Translations under genes and position numbers: made by a program
The notes under the pieces: generated by a model
What the model was told of the DNA's origin: nothing
Database searches by the model: none
What the model saw: the letters and a program-made list of their open reading frames with translations, nothing else
From: Actinoplanes lobatus
Lineage (GTDB): Bacteria; Actinomycetota; Actinomycetes; Mycobacteriales; Micromonosporaceae
DNA length: 64,000 nt
Assembly: GCF_014205215.1 (NCBI RefSeq)
Contig: NZ_JACHNC010000001.1
Span: forward strand, 191,001-255,000
Direction of reading: 5' to 3'
Shown: piece by piece, positions 27,463 to 36,108 of the stretch
Layout: the number at the start of each line of letters is the position of its first letter
Numbering within the stretch: position 1 is the stretch's first letter

Positions 27463-28380
27463 CTATTCCCCGCCGGCCTCGGTCAGCCAGGCGGGAAGCG
27501 GTTCGCGGGCCGACAGCCACGCCGCCGGGATGCCCTCCACGCCGGTGTACGCCGCCACGACTCCCCCGGCGATCGCGGCGGTGGTGTCGACGTCCCCGCC
27601 GGCGACCACGCACGCCGCCACGGCCGCCGGATAGTCCTCCAGGAACCGGTCGGCGACCCACAGGGCGAACGGCACGGTGTCCTGCGCCGTCGCCTGCCCG
27701 CCCGAGCCGAGCCGGTGGGCCGCCTCGGTGACCGTCACCGTCAGGCCGGCCGCCTCGATCAGGCCGTCGTGGACCACTCCGGCCGGGGTGTGCCCCGCCG
27801 TGGCCCGCAGCAGCTGCCCGCGCTCGGGCCGGTGGCCGTTGAGCCGGGCGGCGGCGGCCACCGCGGCGGCCACGGCGACGGCCGCGCCACCGGCGATCCC
27901 CTCCGGGTGCGCGTGGGTGACCTCCGCGGCGCGTACCCCCTGGACGGCCGCGTGGGCCAGGGAGTCCGCGTGCCAGGCGCCCAGTGGCGCGGCGCGCATC
28001 GCCGCGCCGTTGCCGCAGGAGCCCTGGCCGTTGAAGGCGGCGGCCGCGGCGATCGGCCAGGGCAGGCCGTCCCGGATCTCGCGCAGCATGGTCACGGCGC
28101 CGGGACCGTAGCCGCGGTACGGCTCGTAGCGGTCGGCGAGCAGGGTGGCGAAGGAGTCCCGGTCGAAGTCGCCCTCGGCCAGGGTGGCGACCAGGCAGCA
28201 GGCCTGCTCGGTGTCGTCGGTCCACTCCCAGGGCGGCGCCGGGAGGCGTGCCTCGAGAAGGTCGGAGGGGCGGTTGCCGGGCACGAAATACTGCGCGCCG
28301 AGGGCGTCGCCGACGCTGAGGCCGGCCAGGGACTCCAGGGCGAGCGTGCGGCGGGTACCGGGAAAGAGTGTGAAAGACAT
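27463..28380 (-). CDS. ADP-ribosylglycohydrolase family protein
   Basis: DraG/ARH-fold hydrolase of 305 residues that removes ADP-ribose from proteins or small molecules using a two-magnesium site. Metal ligands look intact: [15 protein letters not shown] near 50-64 (T-D-D) and [21 protein letters not shown] near 255 (D-x-D-T). [15 protein letters not shown] is the usual N-terminal segment. No ADP-ribosyltransferase is visible nearby, so its partner is unknown. ATG start; weak ribosome site. A large hairpin element lies just upstream. Confidence 0.88.
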   Translation of the reverse strand: MSFTLFPGTRRTLALESLAGLSVGDALGAQYFVPGNRPSDLLEARLPAPPWEWTDDTEQACCLVATLAEGDFDRDSFATLLADRYEPYRGYGPGAVTMLREIRDGLPWPIAAAAAFNGQGSCGNGAAMRAAPLGAWHADSLAHAAVQGVRAAEVTHAHPEGIAGGAAVAVAAAVAAAARLNGHRPERGQLLRATAGHTPAGVVHDGLIEAAGLTVTVTEAAHRLGSGGQATAQDTVPFALWVADRFLEDYPAAVAACVVAGGDVDTTAAIAGGVVAAYTGVEGIPAAWLSAREPLPAWLTEAGGE

Positions 28381-28400
28381 CGGTACTTCGGATCGTATTC

Positions 28401-28490
28401 CATCACTGATGTTTGTTCGCGCCCCACCTTGCGCTCCGCAATGCGCAAGGTGCGCAAATGGTCTCCACCGGCGCGAACAAACATCACTGA
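28401..28490. repeat. nested inverted repeat flanked by 9-bp direct repeats
   Basis: Outer 16-base arms (GATGTTTGTTCGCGCC at 28408-28423, its exact complement at 28470-28485) enclose inner 10-base arms CACCTTGCGC/GCGCAAGGTG (28425-28434, 28443-28452). CATCACTGA occurs as a direct repeat at both ends. The whole 90-base element lies between divergent genes. It could be a MITE-like insertion, a double operator or a structured leader. Confidence 0.85.
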
Positions 28491-28558
28491 GAGTCATCAA
28501 AGACTCTCGCTCGATCACCCTTTAGGTTCTGCCTTGCCATGGACGCTACGGTCTTCGC

Positions 28559-29248
28559 ATGGCCACGGTGTTGCTCGTCGAAGACGACCATGTCGTGCGC
28601 GGCGCCATGCTCCGTTCGCTCGCCGACCGAGGGCACGCCGTGCACGCCGTCGGCACCGCCCTGGAAGCGTTGCGGCGGGTCGCCGCGGAGACGCCCGACC
28701 TCGTCGTACTGGACCTGGGACTCCCCGATCTGGACGGGTCGGACGCGCTGCGGATGCTGCGCGGCATCACCGACGTGCCGATCATCATCGCCACCGCGCG
28801 CGACGACGAGCAGACCGTCGTGCGGCTGTTGCGGGCCGGCGCCGACGACTACATGGTCAAGCCGTTCACCGGCGCCCACCTGGACGCGCGGATAGCCACC
28901 GTGCTGCGCCGCGTCGGCCGGGCCAGCCGGGCCGCGCAACCCGCCGTCCACGAGGTGGGCGAGCTGCGGGTGGACGTCGGCGAGCGCAGCGCCACCCTCG
29001 GCGATCAGCCGCTGGCGCTGACCCGCAAGGAGTTCGACCTGCTGGCCTACCTCGCCGCCCGTCCGGGCCGAGTGGTTTCCCGTCGCGAGCTGTTGGAGGA
29101 GGTATGGCGACAGCCATCGGTCGGCGAGGACCAGACCATCGACGTGCATTTGTACTGGCTTCGCCGGAAACTGGGCGAATCCGCGGCGAAGCCCCGCTAC
29201 CTGCGCACCGTGCGGGGGGTCGGATTCCGGTTGGTGGCGCCGGACTGA
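28559..29248 (+). CDS. OmpR/PhoB-family response regulator
   Basis: 229 residues. Receiver domain with acidic pair VEDD near 7-10, phospho-acceptor Asp in VVLDLGLPDLDG near 52, Thr in IIIATARDD, and Lys in DDYMVKPFTG near 101. Winged-helix DNA-binding domain from about 130, with LALTRKEFDLLAYLAARPGR, VSRRELLEEVW and YLRTVRGVGFRL. It is translationally coupled to the sensor kinase that follows. The two kinds of inverted repeat in the upstream 180 bases could be its own binding region. Confidence 0.94.
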   Translation: MATVLLVEDDHVVRGAMLRSLADRGHAVHAVGTALEALRRVAAETPDLVVLDLGLPDLDGSDALRMLRGITDVPIIIATARDDEQTVVRLLRAGADDYMVKPFTGAHLDARIATVLRRVGRASRAAQPAVHEVGELRVDVGERSATLGDQPLALTRKEFDLLAYLAARPGRVVSRRELLEEVWRQPSVGEDQTIDVHLYWLRRKLGESAAKPRYLRTVRGVGFRLVAPD

Positions 29249-30672
29249 GGCTGCGGCTGGCGTACACCACCGCCGCCACCACCGCCGTCGCCGCGCTTGT
29301 CTTCCTCGTCCCGCTCGGCTGGGGCCTGCGCAACGACCACCGGGAGGCCGCTCTCGCCGACGCCGCCGCGCGTACCTCGACGGTGGCCGGCGCCATCGCG
29401 GCCGGAACCGGCGAACGTGGCCTGGCCGCGGCGATCACGCTGGCCGGCGGCGCGCCGGTGGTGCACACCCCGGGCCTCGCCCCGTCCGCCGGCGGACGGG
29501 CCGACGGCGCGCTGATCGACCGGGCCGCGACCGCGCCCGAGCCGACCGTCGAGGACGTCGACGGCGGCGTGGTGCACCTGCGACCGGTCACCGTCGGCGA
29601 CCGGATCCTGGTGGTCGAGGCGTTCGTGCCGGCCTCCTCGCTGAACCGGAACACCGCCCGCGACTGGTGGCTGCTGCTCGGCCTCGCCGTGGTGCTGGTC
29701 GGCGGCGCCGTCGTGGTGGTGGACCGGCTGGCCCGGGGCGCGGTGGACTCGGCCCGCAACCTGGTCGACGCGGCGCTCGCGGTCGGCGACGGGGACCTCG
29801 CCGTACGGATCAGCCCGTCCGGGCCGCGCGAGCTCGCCGAGGCGGGCTACGCCTTCAACCGGATGGCCGACCGCTTGGTAACCTCCCGCACCGACGAGCG
29901 CGAACTGGTCGCCGACCTGTCGCACCGGCTGCGTACCCCGCTGACCGCGCTGCGGCTCGACGCCGAGGCGCTCGACCCGGACGACACCCAGATCATCGAC
30001 CTCACCGCGGACGAGGTCGATCGCCGCCGCGGCATCCGGCGCATCCGGCAGGCGATCACCACCCTGGAGGACGAGGTCAACCACCTGATCAACACCACCC
30101 GGCAGGCCGTCGCCGACCGGGTCGCCGCCGCGCCCGAGGACGGGCTGTGCGACGCCAGCGAGGTGGTCCGCGAGCGGATGATGTTCTGGTCCGCGCTCGC
30201 CGGCGACCAGGAGCGGCAGTACCGGGTGGTCGGCGCGCACGTACGGATCCCGGTGCCGGTGGCCCGGGCCGAGCTGGCCGCCGCGCTGGACGCGGTGCTC
30301 GGCAACGTCTTCCGCTACACCCCGCAGGGCACCGCGTTCGAGGTCGGACTGTCCCGGCGCGACGGCTGGGTGGCGCTGCGGATCGACGACGCCGGCCCCG
30401 GCATCGGAGATCCGCAGGGGGCGCTGCGGCGCGGGCAGAGCAATCAGGGTTCCACCGGTCTGGGGCTGGACATCGCCCGCCGGGTGGCGCAGGCTACCGG
30501 CGGGTCACTCAGCCTGGACCGGGCTGCCATGGGTGGCGCCAGCGTGGTCATGCTGTTGGCCGACGCGGATGCCACCCCCAAGCAGCCGAGCAGGTTCGGG
30601 CTGGTCGGACGGGGCCGACCGGCACGCGACCGTGATCCGGGACGACGTCGCTGGCAACGAGGACGGGAATGA
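29245..30672 (+). CDS. sensor histidine kinase
   Basis: Membrane kinase paired with the preceding regulator. 475 residues if it starts at a CTG overlapping the regulator stop (CTGA), which gives RLRLAYTTAATTAVAALVFL. Two membrane helices (about 5-24, 143-162) frame a 115-residue sensor domain; then HAMP, the phospho-acceptor His in VADLSHRLRTPLTALRLDAE near 226, N box NVFRYTPQGT, and G boxes DDAGPGIGD and GSTGLGLDIA. No ATG, GTG or TTG lies at the expected place. The nearest upstream candidate is an ATG at 29104, after GGAGG, which overlaps the regulator by 145 bases. Confidence 0.9.
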   Translation: MRLRLAYTTAATTAVAALVFLVPLGWGLRNDHREAALADAAARTSTVAGAIAAGTGERGLAAAITLAGGAPVVHTPGLAPSAGGRADGALIDRAATAPEPTVEDVDGGVVHLRPVTVGDRILVVEAFVPASSLNRNTARDWWLLLGLAVVLVGGAVVVVDRLARGAVDSARNLVDAALAVGDGDLAVRISPSGPRELAEAGYAFNRMADRLVTSRTDERELVADLSHRLRTPLTALRLDAEALDPDDTQIIDLTADEVDRRRGIRRIRQAITTLEDEVNHLINTTRQAVADRVAAAPEDGLCDASEVVRERMMFWSALAGDQERQYRVVGAHVRIPVPVARAELAAALDAVLGNVFRYTPQGTAFEVGLSRRDGWVALRIDDAGPGIGDPQGALRRGQSNQGSTGLGLDIARRVAQATGGSLSLDRAAMGGASVVMLLADADATPKQPSRFGLVGRGRPARDRDPGRRRWQRGRE

Positions 30673-30827
30673 GCCGTATCCCCCGAACGAAACAGCCCTG
30701 GCTTATATCTGTTTTAAGAACGTTCCCCTGGGGACGCGAGGCTGGCAGGGTTCCCCTCGATCCCATCCGGCTTCCCGGATCGCAACCCGCAGCGCGTCCC
30801 CTACGCCGCGAACCGCGAAGCCACCGC

Positions 30828-30866
30828 GCGGTGGGAGGCGGTCACCCCATGGACCCCTCCCACCGC
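30828..30866 (+). promoter_or_regulatory. hairpin in the leader of the secreted protein gene
   Basis: GCGGTGGGAGG pairs perfectly with CCTCCCACCGC over a 17-base loop, ending 25 bases before the GTG start. No T run, so it is more likely a leader structure or operator than a terminator. The rest of the 218-base gap holds an AT-rich TTATATCTGTTTTAAG stretch that may be a promoter. Confidence 0.5.
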
Positions 30867-30890
30867 CACACAGCTCGACGAGGAGACGCC

Positions 30891-33128
30891 GTGTCCGCGC
30901 ATCGCCGGCCGACGTTCCGCGGGTCGCCGCCAGGACGGCGCCGCGCGGCGAGCCCTCCGGAACCGCCGCGCACACGCTCCGCGACCTTCCGGTTTCTTCC
31001 GGTAGCCCTCGGCCTGGCCCTGCTCGGCGTCGGCGGTGTGATCGGCCCCAGCGTGATCGGCGCCGGGTCGTCCGACGACTTCGCGCTGACCTCGCTGCCG
31101 AGCGACGCCCCCGAGCAGGGGCTGGTCTACAGCGGACTCAAACTGGCCTCCTCCGGCTCGGTCTGCGCCGGGGCGTACCAGCTGTACGACGAGGTCTGCA
31201 CGCACGGCCCGGACCCGGCCCCGGCCGGTCTCGCGGTGCGCCGTGACGTCGCGCCGGTGACCGCCGGCAGCGACCAGATCACCCCGGTCCGGCGGGAGAC
31301 CGGCAACGTGCCCGGGGACGCCGAGATCGCCCGCGACGAGGGCGGCAGCGCGATCACCGCGGACGCCCCGGCGCTGGTGCCGGACGCCGCTCCCGGACAG
31401 GCCGACTTCATCCTCGGCCCGGACGACGTGGCCTGCGCCGGCGACGGCCGTACCGGCAAGCGGGTGCAGTTGCTCTACCTGCACGAGTCGGGCAACGCCA
31501 GCCGGTACCCGAAGTTCCTGAACTCGTTCCGGACCTGGGCCGCCGGGGTGGACGCCATCTACGACGCCAGCGCGGGCGAGACCGGCGGCTCCCGCCACAT
31601 CCGGTACGTGACGACGCCCGAGTGCCGCGCCGACGTCGCCGAGGTGGAACTGCCGGACGGCTCGCTGCGCACGTTCACCGCGACCATCGACGCGCTGCGC
31701 GGGCTCGGCTACAACCGCACCGACCGCAAGTACCTGATGTTCGCCGACACGAACCTGTACTGCGGCATCTCGACCTACGTCAACGACACCCGGTCCGGCC
31801 GCGGCAACCGCAACAACGGCGGCCCGTCGTACGCCCGGGTCGACTCCGGCTGCTGGAGCGCCGCGATGGCCGCCCACCAGCTCACCCGGTCGCTCGGCGC
31901 GGTCCTCACCGACTCACCGAACGCCACCGGGGCGGGCGGCTGTGTCGACGAGTCCGACCTGCTGTGCGGCCCGGACCGGACCCGCAAGCCGGTGAAGAAC
32001 GTGTGCCCGAAGAAGAACGAGATCCGCCTCGACTGCGGTCACGACGACTACTTCAGCACCAACCCGAAGCCGGGCAGCTACCTGGACAAGCACTGGAACG
32101 TGGCGCTCAGCGAGTTCCTGCTGCGCAGTGACGGCGGCGACGACATCCCGGACGCCCCGGGCGCCACCGTGCCGGACCAGGACACGCCGGCCGGCCCCCC
32201 GCCGGCGAAACCGTCCGCACCCGTTCCCGCGCCGAGCGCGGCGGCGCCGAGCCCGAGCGCCTCCACGCCCACGCCCGGCCCCAGCGTCTCGGCGAGCACC
32301 GGGCCGGCGCCGCAGCCCAGCGTCTCCGCCGGGCTGCCGCAGGTGGAGATCACCCCGGTCGCGCACCACACCACCCCGCCCAAGGCCGGCACCGGCGACC
32401 AGCCCGGTGACGGCGACGGGGTCCCGGCGGCGCCGCCCGAGGTGACCAACGACGGTGTGCAGGCGGTCCTGGAGATCCGCGAGGCGACCAGCGGCTCGGT
32501 CCGGTTGATCTGGAGCGCGGCCGCCGCCGACGCCGAGTACGAGGTGTCGGTGGACGGCGAGCCGGTGGCCACCACCCGCGCCACCCGGGCCCGTCTGATC
32601 GGCTTGAAGCCGGACGCGAAGTACCTGGTCGAGGTCCGCAACCGGAGGCTGGGCTACCACGCCAAGGGCACCGCCGAGACGGCGCCGTCGGCCCGCCCGG
32701 TGCAGAACTCCTGGTTCGTGCTGACCAACTCGCTGACCGGCGGCGCGGCCGACCTGTACGCGGCCCGCGCGGCCGACGGCACCCCGGTCGTCCTCGGCAG
32801 TGACGAGGGCGGCACCCAGCAGCAGTGGCAGCTGGTGCCCGCCGAGGGCGGCGCCTACTCGCTGGTCTCCAAGGCGAGCAACCGCTGTGTGGTCCCGCTC
32901 GGCGGGGCCGCGGTCGCCGGGGCGCCGCTGGTGCAGGGCGACTGCAAGACGGGCGGCGCGGCGGCGCGGTGGACGCTGCGTGCCTCGGCGTACGGATTCA
33001 CCATCCGGGCCACCACCGGTGACCTGGTGATCGGCGTGGGCGCCCAGCGCTTCGGCACGCGCCGCGTGCTGGTTCTGCAGAGGGACACCGACCAGCGGCA
33101 CCAGAGCTGGACGGCGGTTCCCGACTGA
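30891..33128 (+). CDS. secreted metalloprotease-like pseudoenzyme with FnIII and ricin-type domains
   Basis: 745 residues from GTG after AGGAG. A basic N-terminus and one helix (FRFLPVALGLALLGVGGVI) act as signal or anchor. Residues about 185-410 resemble secreted actinobacterial zinc proteases, with KYLMFADTNLYCGIST and SGCWSAAMAAHQLTRSLGAV. The usual HExxH is HQLTR (H329, Q330, R333), and the downstream TGAGGCVDESDLLC lacks the expected ligand His. A Pro/Ser-rich linker leads to a fibronectin III domain (about 523-600) and a ricin-B-like lectin domain (606-745; QQQWQLVP, CVVPLGG). Carbohydrate binding without proteolysis is the likely role. It follows the two-component genes on the same strand. 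Confidence 0.85.
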   Translation: MSAHRRPTFRGSPPGRRRAASPPEPPRTRSATFRFLPVALGLALLGVGGVIGPSVIGAGSSDDFALTSLPSDAPEQGLVYSGLKLASSGSVCAGAYQLYDEVCTHGPDPAPAGLAVRRDVAPVTAGSDQITPVRRETGNVPGDAEIARDEGGSAITADAPALVPDAAPGQADFILGPDDVACAGDGRTGKRVQLLYLHESGNASRYPKFLNSFRTWAAGVDAIYDASAGETGGSRHIRYVTTPECRADVAEVELPDGSLRTFTATIDALRGLGYNRTDRKYLMFADTNLYCGISTYVNDTRSGRGNRNNGGPSYARVDSGCWSAAMAAHQLTRSLGAVLTDSPNATGAGGCVDESDLLCGPDRTRKPVKNVCPKKNEIRLDCGHDDYFSTNPKPGSYLDKHWNVALSEFLLRSDGGDDIPDAPGATVPDQDTPAGPPPAKPSAPVPAPSAAAPSPSASTPTPGPSVSASTGPAPQPSVSAGLPQVEITPVAHHTTPPKAGTGDQPGDGDGVPAAPPEVTNDGVQAVLEIREATSGSVRLIWSAAAADAEYEVSVDGEPVATTRATRARLIGLKPDAKYLVEVRNRRLGYHAKGTAETAPSARPVQNSWFVLTNSLTGGAADLYAARAADGTPVVLGSDEGGTQQQWQLVPAEGGAYSLVSKASNRCVVPLGGAAVAGAPLVQGDCKTGGAAARWTLRASAYGFTIRATTGDLVIGVGAQRFGTRRVLVLQRDTDQRHQSWTAVPD

Positions 33129-33153
33129 CCCCGGAGGACGACGGGAGAGGCTG

Positions 33154-33300
33154 ATGCCTGATGTGCTGAGCAACGCGAAGACCGAGCCGGACGAGGGTCC
33201 GGCCCGGTTCAATCGGCGGCGCCTGGTGCGCTGGCTGGCGATCCTGACCATCGGCACGCTGACGATGGTCGCCTGCTGGCAGGACCCGCTCTACCCCTGA
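33154..33300 (+). CDS. small membrane or lipoprotein-like peptide
   Basis: 48 residues starting MPDVLSNAKTEPDEGPARFN and ending CWQDPLYP. RRRLVRW precedes a hydrophobic stretch LAILTIGTLTMVAC. The Cys could be a lipobox (MVAC), but only seven residues follow, so a single-pass membrane peptide is equally possible. AGAGG is placed 4 bases before ATG, 25 bases after the secreted protein gene, suggesting one operon. It overlaps the adenosine deaminase end by 10 bases. Confidence 0.65.
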   Translation: MPDVLSNAKTEPDEGPARFNRRRLVRWLAILTIGTLTMVACWQDPLYP

Positions 33301-34313
33301 GCCGCCTGGTAGGCGTCGATCTCGCCGAGCAGGGCGGCCTTCCCGTCGCCGGGCCGGAAGCTGTGCCGGACGGCGGCGCGGGCCAGGTCGGCCACGCCTG
33401 CGGCGTCCAGGCCGAGCAGCCGGGCGGCGGTGGCGTACTCCTGCTCCAGCGTGGTTCCGAACATCGGCGGGTCGTCCGAGTTCACGCTGACCGGCACCCC
33501 GGCCGCCACCAGGGTGGTGATCGGGTGCTGGTCGAGGTCGGCGACCGCCCGGGTGCGCAGGTTGGAGGTCGGGCAGACCTCGAGCGGGATGCCGTTCTCG
33601 GCGAGGTGGGCCATCAGCCGCTCGTCCTGGGCGGCCGCGATGCCGTGCCCGATCCGCTCGGCGCCGAGCTCGCGCAGCGCGTCCCAGATGGTCTCCGGTC
33701 CGGTGGTCTCGCCGGCGTGCGGCACGCTGTGCAGGCCGGCCGCGCGGGCCTGGTCGAAGTACGGCTTGAACTGCGGCCGTGGCACCCCGATCTCCGGGCC
33801 GCCCAGCCCGAAGCTGACCAGGCCGTCGGGCCGCTCGTCGAGGGCCACCCGCAGGGTCTCCTCGGCGGCGGGCAGGCCGGCCTCGCCCGGGATGTCGAAG
33901 CACCACCGCAGGTCCACCCCGAAGTCCCGGGCGGCGCCGGAGCGGGCATCCTCGATGGCCTCGCAGAACGCCTTCGCCGGGATGCCCCGCCGCACGCTGG
34001 AGTACGGCGTGACGGTCAGTTCGGCGTACCGGACGTTCTGCCGGCCCAGCTCGCGCCCGATCTCGTAGGTGAGCAGCCGGACGTCCTCGTCGTCGCGGAT
34101 CAGGTCGACCACGCTCAGGTAGATCTCGATGAAGTGCGCGAAGTCCCGGAACTCGAAGTACTCGGCCAGCCGTGCCGGGTCGGCCGGGACCGGCGAGGTG
34201 CCCTCGTGGCGGGCGGCCAGCTCGGCGACGATCCGCGGCGACGCCGAGCCGACGTGGTGGACGTGCAGCTCGGCCTTGGGCAGGCCGGCGATGAACGACG
34301 TCAGGTCGGTCAA
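33291..34313 (-). CDS. add: adenosine deaminase family protein
   Basis: Zinc amidohydrolase converting adenosine to inosine. 340 residues. Metal and catalytic residues: KAELHVHHVGSA near 14-25 (H-x-H), HAGETTG with the third His and catalytic Glu, ERIGHGIAA, and NSDDPPMFGT with the metal Asp. The HHVGSA variant instead of HLDGS marks a sub-group common in actinomycetes, whose true substrate may differ from adenosine. TTG start after GGGGGAACC. It starts 12 bases after the methyltransferase stop. Confidence 0.88.
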   Translation of the reverse strand: MTDLTSFIAGLPKAELHVHHVGSASPRIVAELAARHEGTSPVPADPARLAEYFEFRDFAHFIEIYLSVVDLIRDDEDVRLLTYEIGRELGRQNVRYAELTVTPYSSVRRGIPAKAFCEAIEDARSGAARDFGVDLRWCFDIPGEAGLPAAEETLRVALDERPDGLVSFGLGGPEIGVPRPQFKPYFDQARAAGLHSVPHAGETTGPETIWDALRELGAERIGHGIAAAQDERLMAHLAENGIPLEVCPTSNLRTRAVADLDQHPITTLVAAGVPVSVNSDDPPMFGTTLEQEYATAARLLGLDAAGVADLARAAVRHSFRPGDGKAALLGEIDAYQAAQG

Positions 34314-34325
34314 GGAAGGTTCCCC

Positions 34326-35066
34326 CTAAATAGAAGCCACCACGAAGATACGGCGGAAGGGGAGGGCCACGAGGCCGTGCCGCTCCGGATACGCCTCGGC
34401 GAGCCTGGTCTCGAACGCGGCCCGGAACACCGCCCAGTCCTCGTCGTTCAGTGCGGCCCGGACCGGCCGCAGCGCGGTGCCCTCCATCCAGCGCAGCACC
34501 GGATGCTCCGCTGAGGTGACCGGCAGCAGGTGCAGGTAGGTGGTCTCCCAGGCGTCCACGGTGGCGCCCGCGGCGGTCAGCAGATCGGCGTAGCCGGCCG
34601 CGTCGTGGACCGGATCCGATCGGAGCTCGACCGGCGACAGCTCGCGCGCCGCACGGTGGCCCGGACTGTCGAAGTTGCCCGGTACCTGCATCGCCAGCCA
34701 GGCGCCGGACGGCAGCTCGCGCGCCCAGCGGGCGAGCATCTCCGGGTGTCCCGGCACCCATTGCAGGGCGGCGTTGGTGACCACGACGTCGGTGTCCGGA
34801 TCGGGCCGCCAGTCGCTGATGTCGGCGAGCCGGAACTCGACCGGGCCGGGCCCGGCGGCCGCCTTCGCGATCATCTCGGGTGACGAGTCGAGACCGGTGA
34901 CCCGGGCGTCCGGCCAGCGTTCGGCGAGCGTACGGGTCAACTCACCGGGTCCGCAGCCGAGGTCGGCGACGGTACGCGGGCGGTCGGCGCCGATCCGCCC
35001 GACGAGATCGAAGAACGGGCGCGAGCGTTCGGCGCCGAACCGGTGGTAGACAGCGGGATCCCACAT
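34326..35066 (-). CDS. tam: trans-aconitate 2-methyltransferase-like
   Basis: SAM-dependent class I methyltransferase, 246 residues. N-terminus MWDPAVYHRFGAERSRPFFD is the Tam signature; the SAM loop is VADLGCGPGELTRTLAE near 31-47, and LQWVPGHPEMLARWARELP is the usual motif-IV context. Tam esterifies trans-aconitate, an inhibitory by-product of the citric acid cycle. I chose the ATG with GGAGGT 5 bases upstream. It precedes add in one probable transcript and is divergent from an aldo/keto reductase. Confidence 0.88.
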   Translation of the reverse strand: MWDPAVYHRFGAERSRPFFDLVGRIGADRPRTVADLGCGPGELTRTLAERWPDARVTGLDSSPEMIAKAAAGPGPVEFRLADISDWRPDPDTDVVVTNAALQWVPGHPEMLARWARELPSGAWLAMQVPGNFDSPGHRAARELSPVELRSDPVHDAAGYADLLTAAGATVDAWETTYLHLLPVTSAEHPVLRWMEGTALRPVRAALNDEDWAVFRAAFETRLAEAYPERHGLVALPFRRIFVVASI

Positions 35067-35130
35067 ACCGACCTCCAAAACCGTACGTACGTCTTGTTTG
35101 ACGCTAACAGACGAGCGGTAGTGTCACGAC

Positions 35131-36108
35131 GTGGAAAATCGAAGCTTTCGCAAGCTGGGGCGCGCCGTGGGCGTGGTCGGCCTCGGCGCCTGGCAGCTCG
35201 GAGCCGACTGGGGCCAGGTCAGCGAGGCCGACGCGCACGCGACCCTCCAGGCCGCAGTGGACGCCGGCGTCACCTTCATCGACACCGCGGATGTGTACGG
35301 CGACGGCCGCAGCGAGCAGATCATCGGCTCGTTCCTGAAGGACCGTCCGGGCCTGACCGTCTTCACCAAGATGGGCCGCCGCCTGCCGCAGGAGCCGGGC
35401 AACTACCACCTGGACAACTTCCGGGCCTGGACCGACCGGTCCCGCGCCAACCTCGGCGTGGACACTCTCGACCTGGTGCAGCTGCACTGCCCGCCGACCG
35501 CGGTCTACTCCTCGGACGAGGTGTTCGACGCGCTCGACACCCTGGTCGAGGAGAAGCGCATCGCGGCGTACGGGGTGAGCGTCGAGCGGGTCGATGAGGC
35601 GCTCACCGCGATCGCCCGGCCCGGCGTGGCCAGCGTCCAGATCATCCTGAACGCGTTCCGCCTGAAGCCGCTGGAGCGTGTGCTGCCGGCCGCCGCCGAG
35701 GCCGGGGTGGGCATCATCGCCCGGGTTCCGCTGGCCAGCGGGCTGCTCTCCGGGCGGTACGACGAGAGCACCACGTTCGGCGCCGACGACCACCGCAACT
35801 ACAACCGGCACGGCGAGGCGTTCGACGTCGGCGAGACGTTCTCCGGGGTGGACTTCCGTACCGGGCTCGAGGCGGTGGGCCGGATGCGCCCGCTGGTTCC
35901 GGCCGGCGTCACGATGGCGCAATTCGCACTCCGCTGGATCATCGATCAGCCGGCCGTGACGGTGGTGATCCCGGGCGCCCGCAACCCGGAACAGGCGCGG
36001 GCGAACGCGGCCGCCGCGGATGTTCCGGCCCTCTCGCCGGAAACCCGAGAAATGATCAACACGGTCTACGATGAGTTGATTCGCCCGCAGGTGCACGACA
36101 AATGGTGA
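35131..36108 (+). CDS. aldo/keto reductase
   Basis: NADPH-dependent (beta/alpha)8 oxidoreductase, 325 residues. The tetrad is complete: Asp and Tyr in FIDTADVYGDGRSE near 48-61, Lys in VFTKMGRR near 83, His in LVQLHCPP near 116. C-terminal cofactor loop VIPGARNPEQARANAAA. Substrate unknown; closest in pattern to the Tas/YajO-like group. GTG start. The following small membrane-protein gene overlaps its 3' end by 7 bases. Confidence 0.92.
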   Translation: MENRSFRKLGRAVGVVGLGAWQLGADWGQVSEADAHATLQAAVDAGVTFIDTADVYGDGRSEQIIGSFLKDRPGLTVFTKMGRRLPQEPGNYHLDNFRAWTDRSRANLGVDTLDLVQLHCPPTAVYSSDEVFDALDTLVEEKRIAAYGVSVERVDEALTAIARPGVASVQIILNAFRLKPLERVLPAAAEAGVGIIARVPLASGLLSGRYDESTTFGADDHRNYNRHGEAFDVGETFSGVDFRTGLEAVGRMRPLVPAGVTMAQFALRWIIDQPAVTVVIPGARNPEQARANAAAADVPALSPETREMINTVYDELIRPQVHDKW

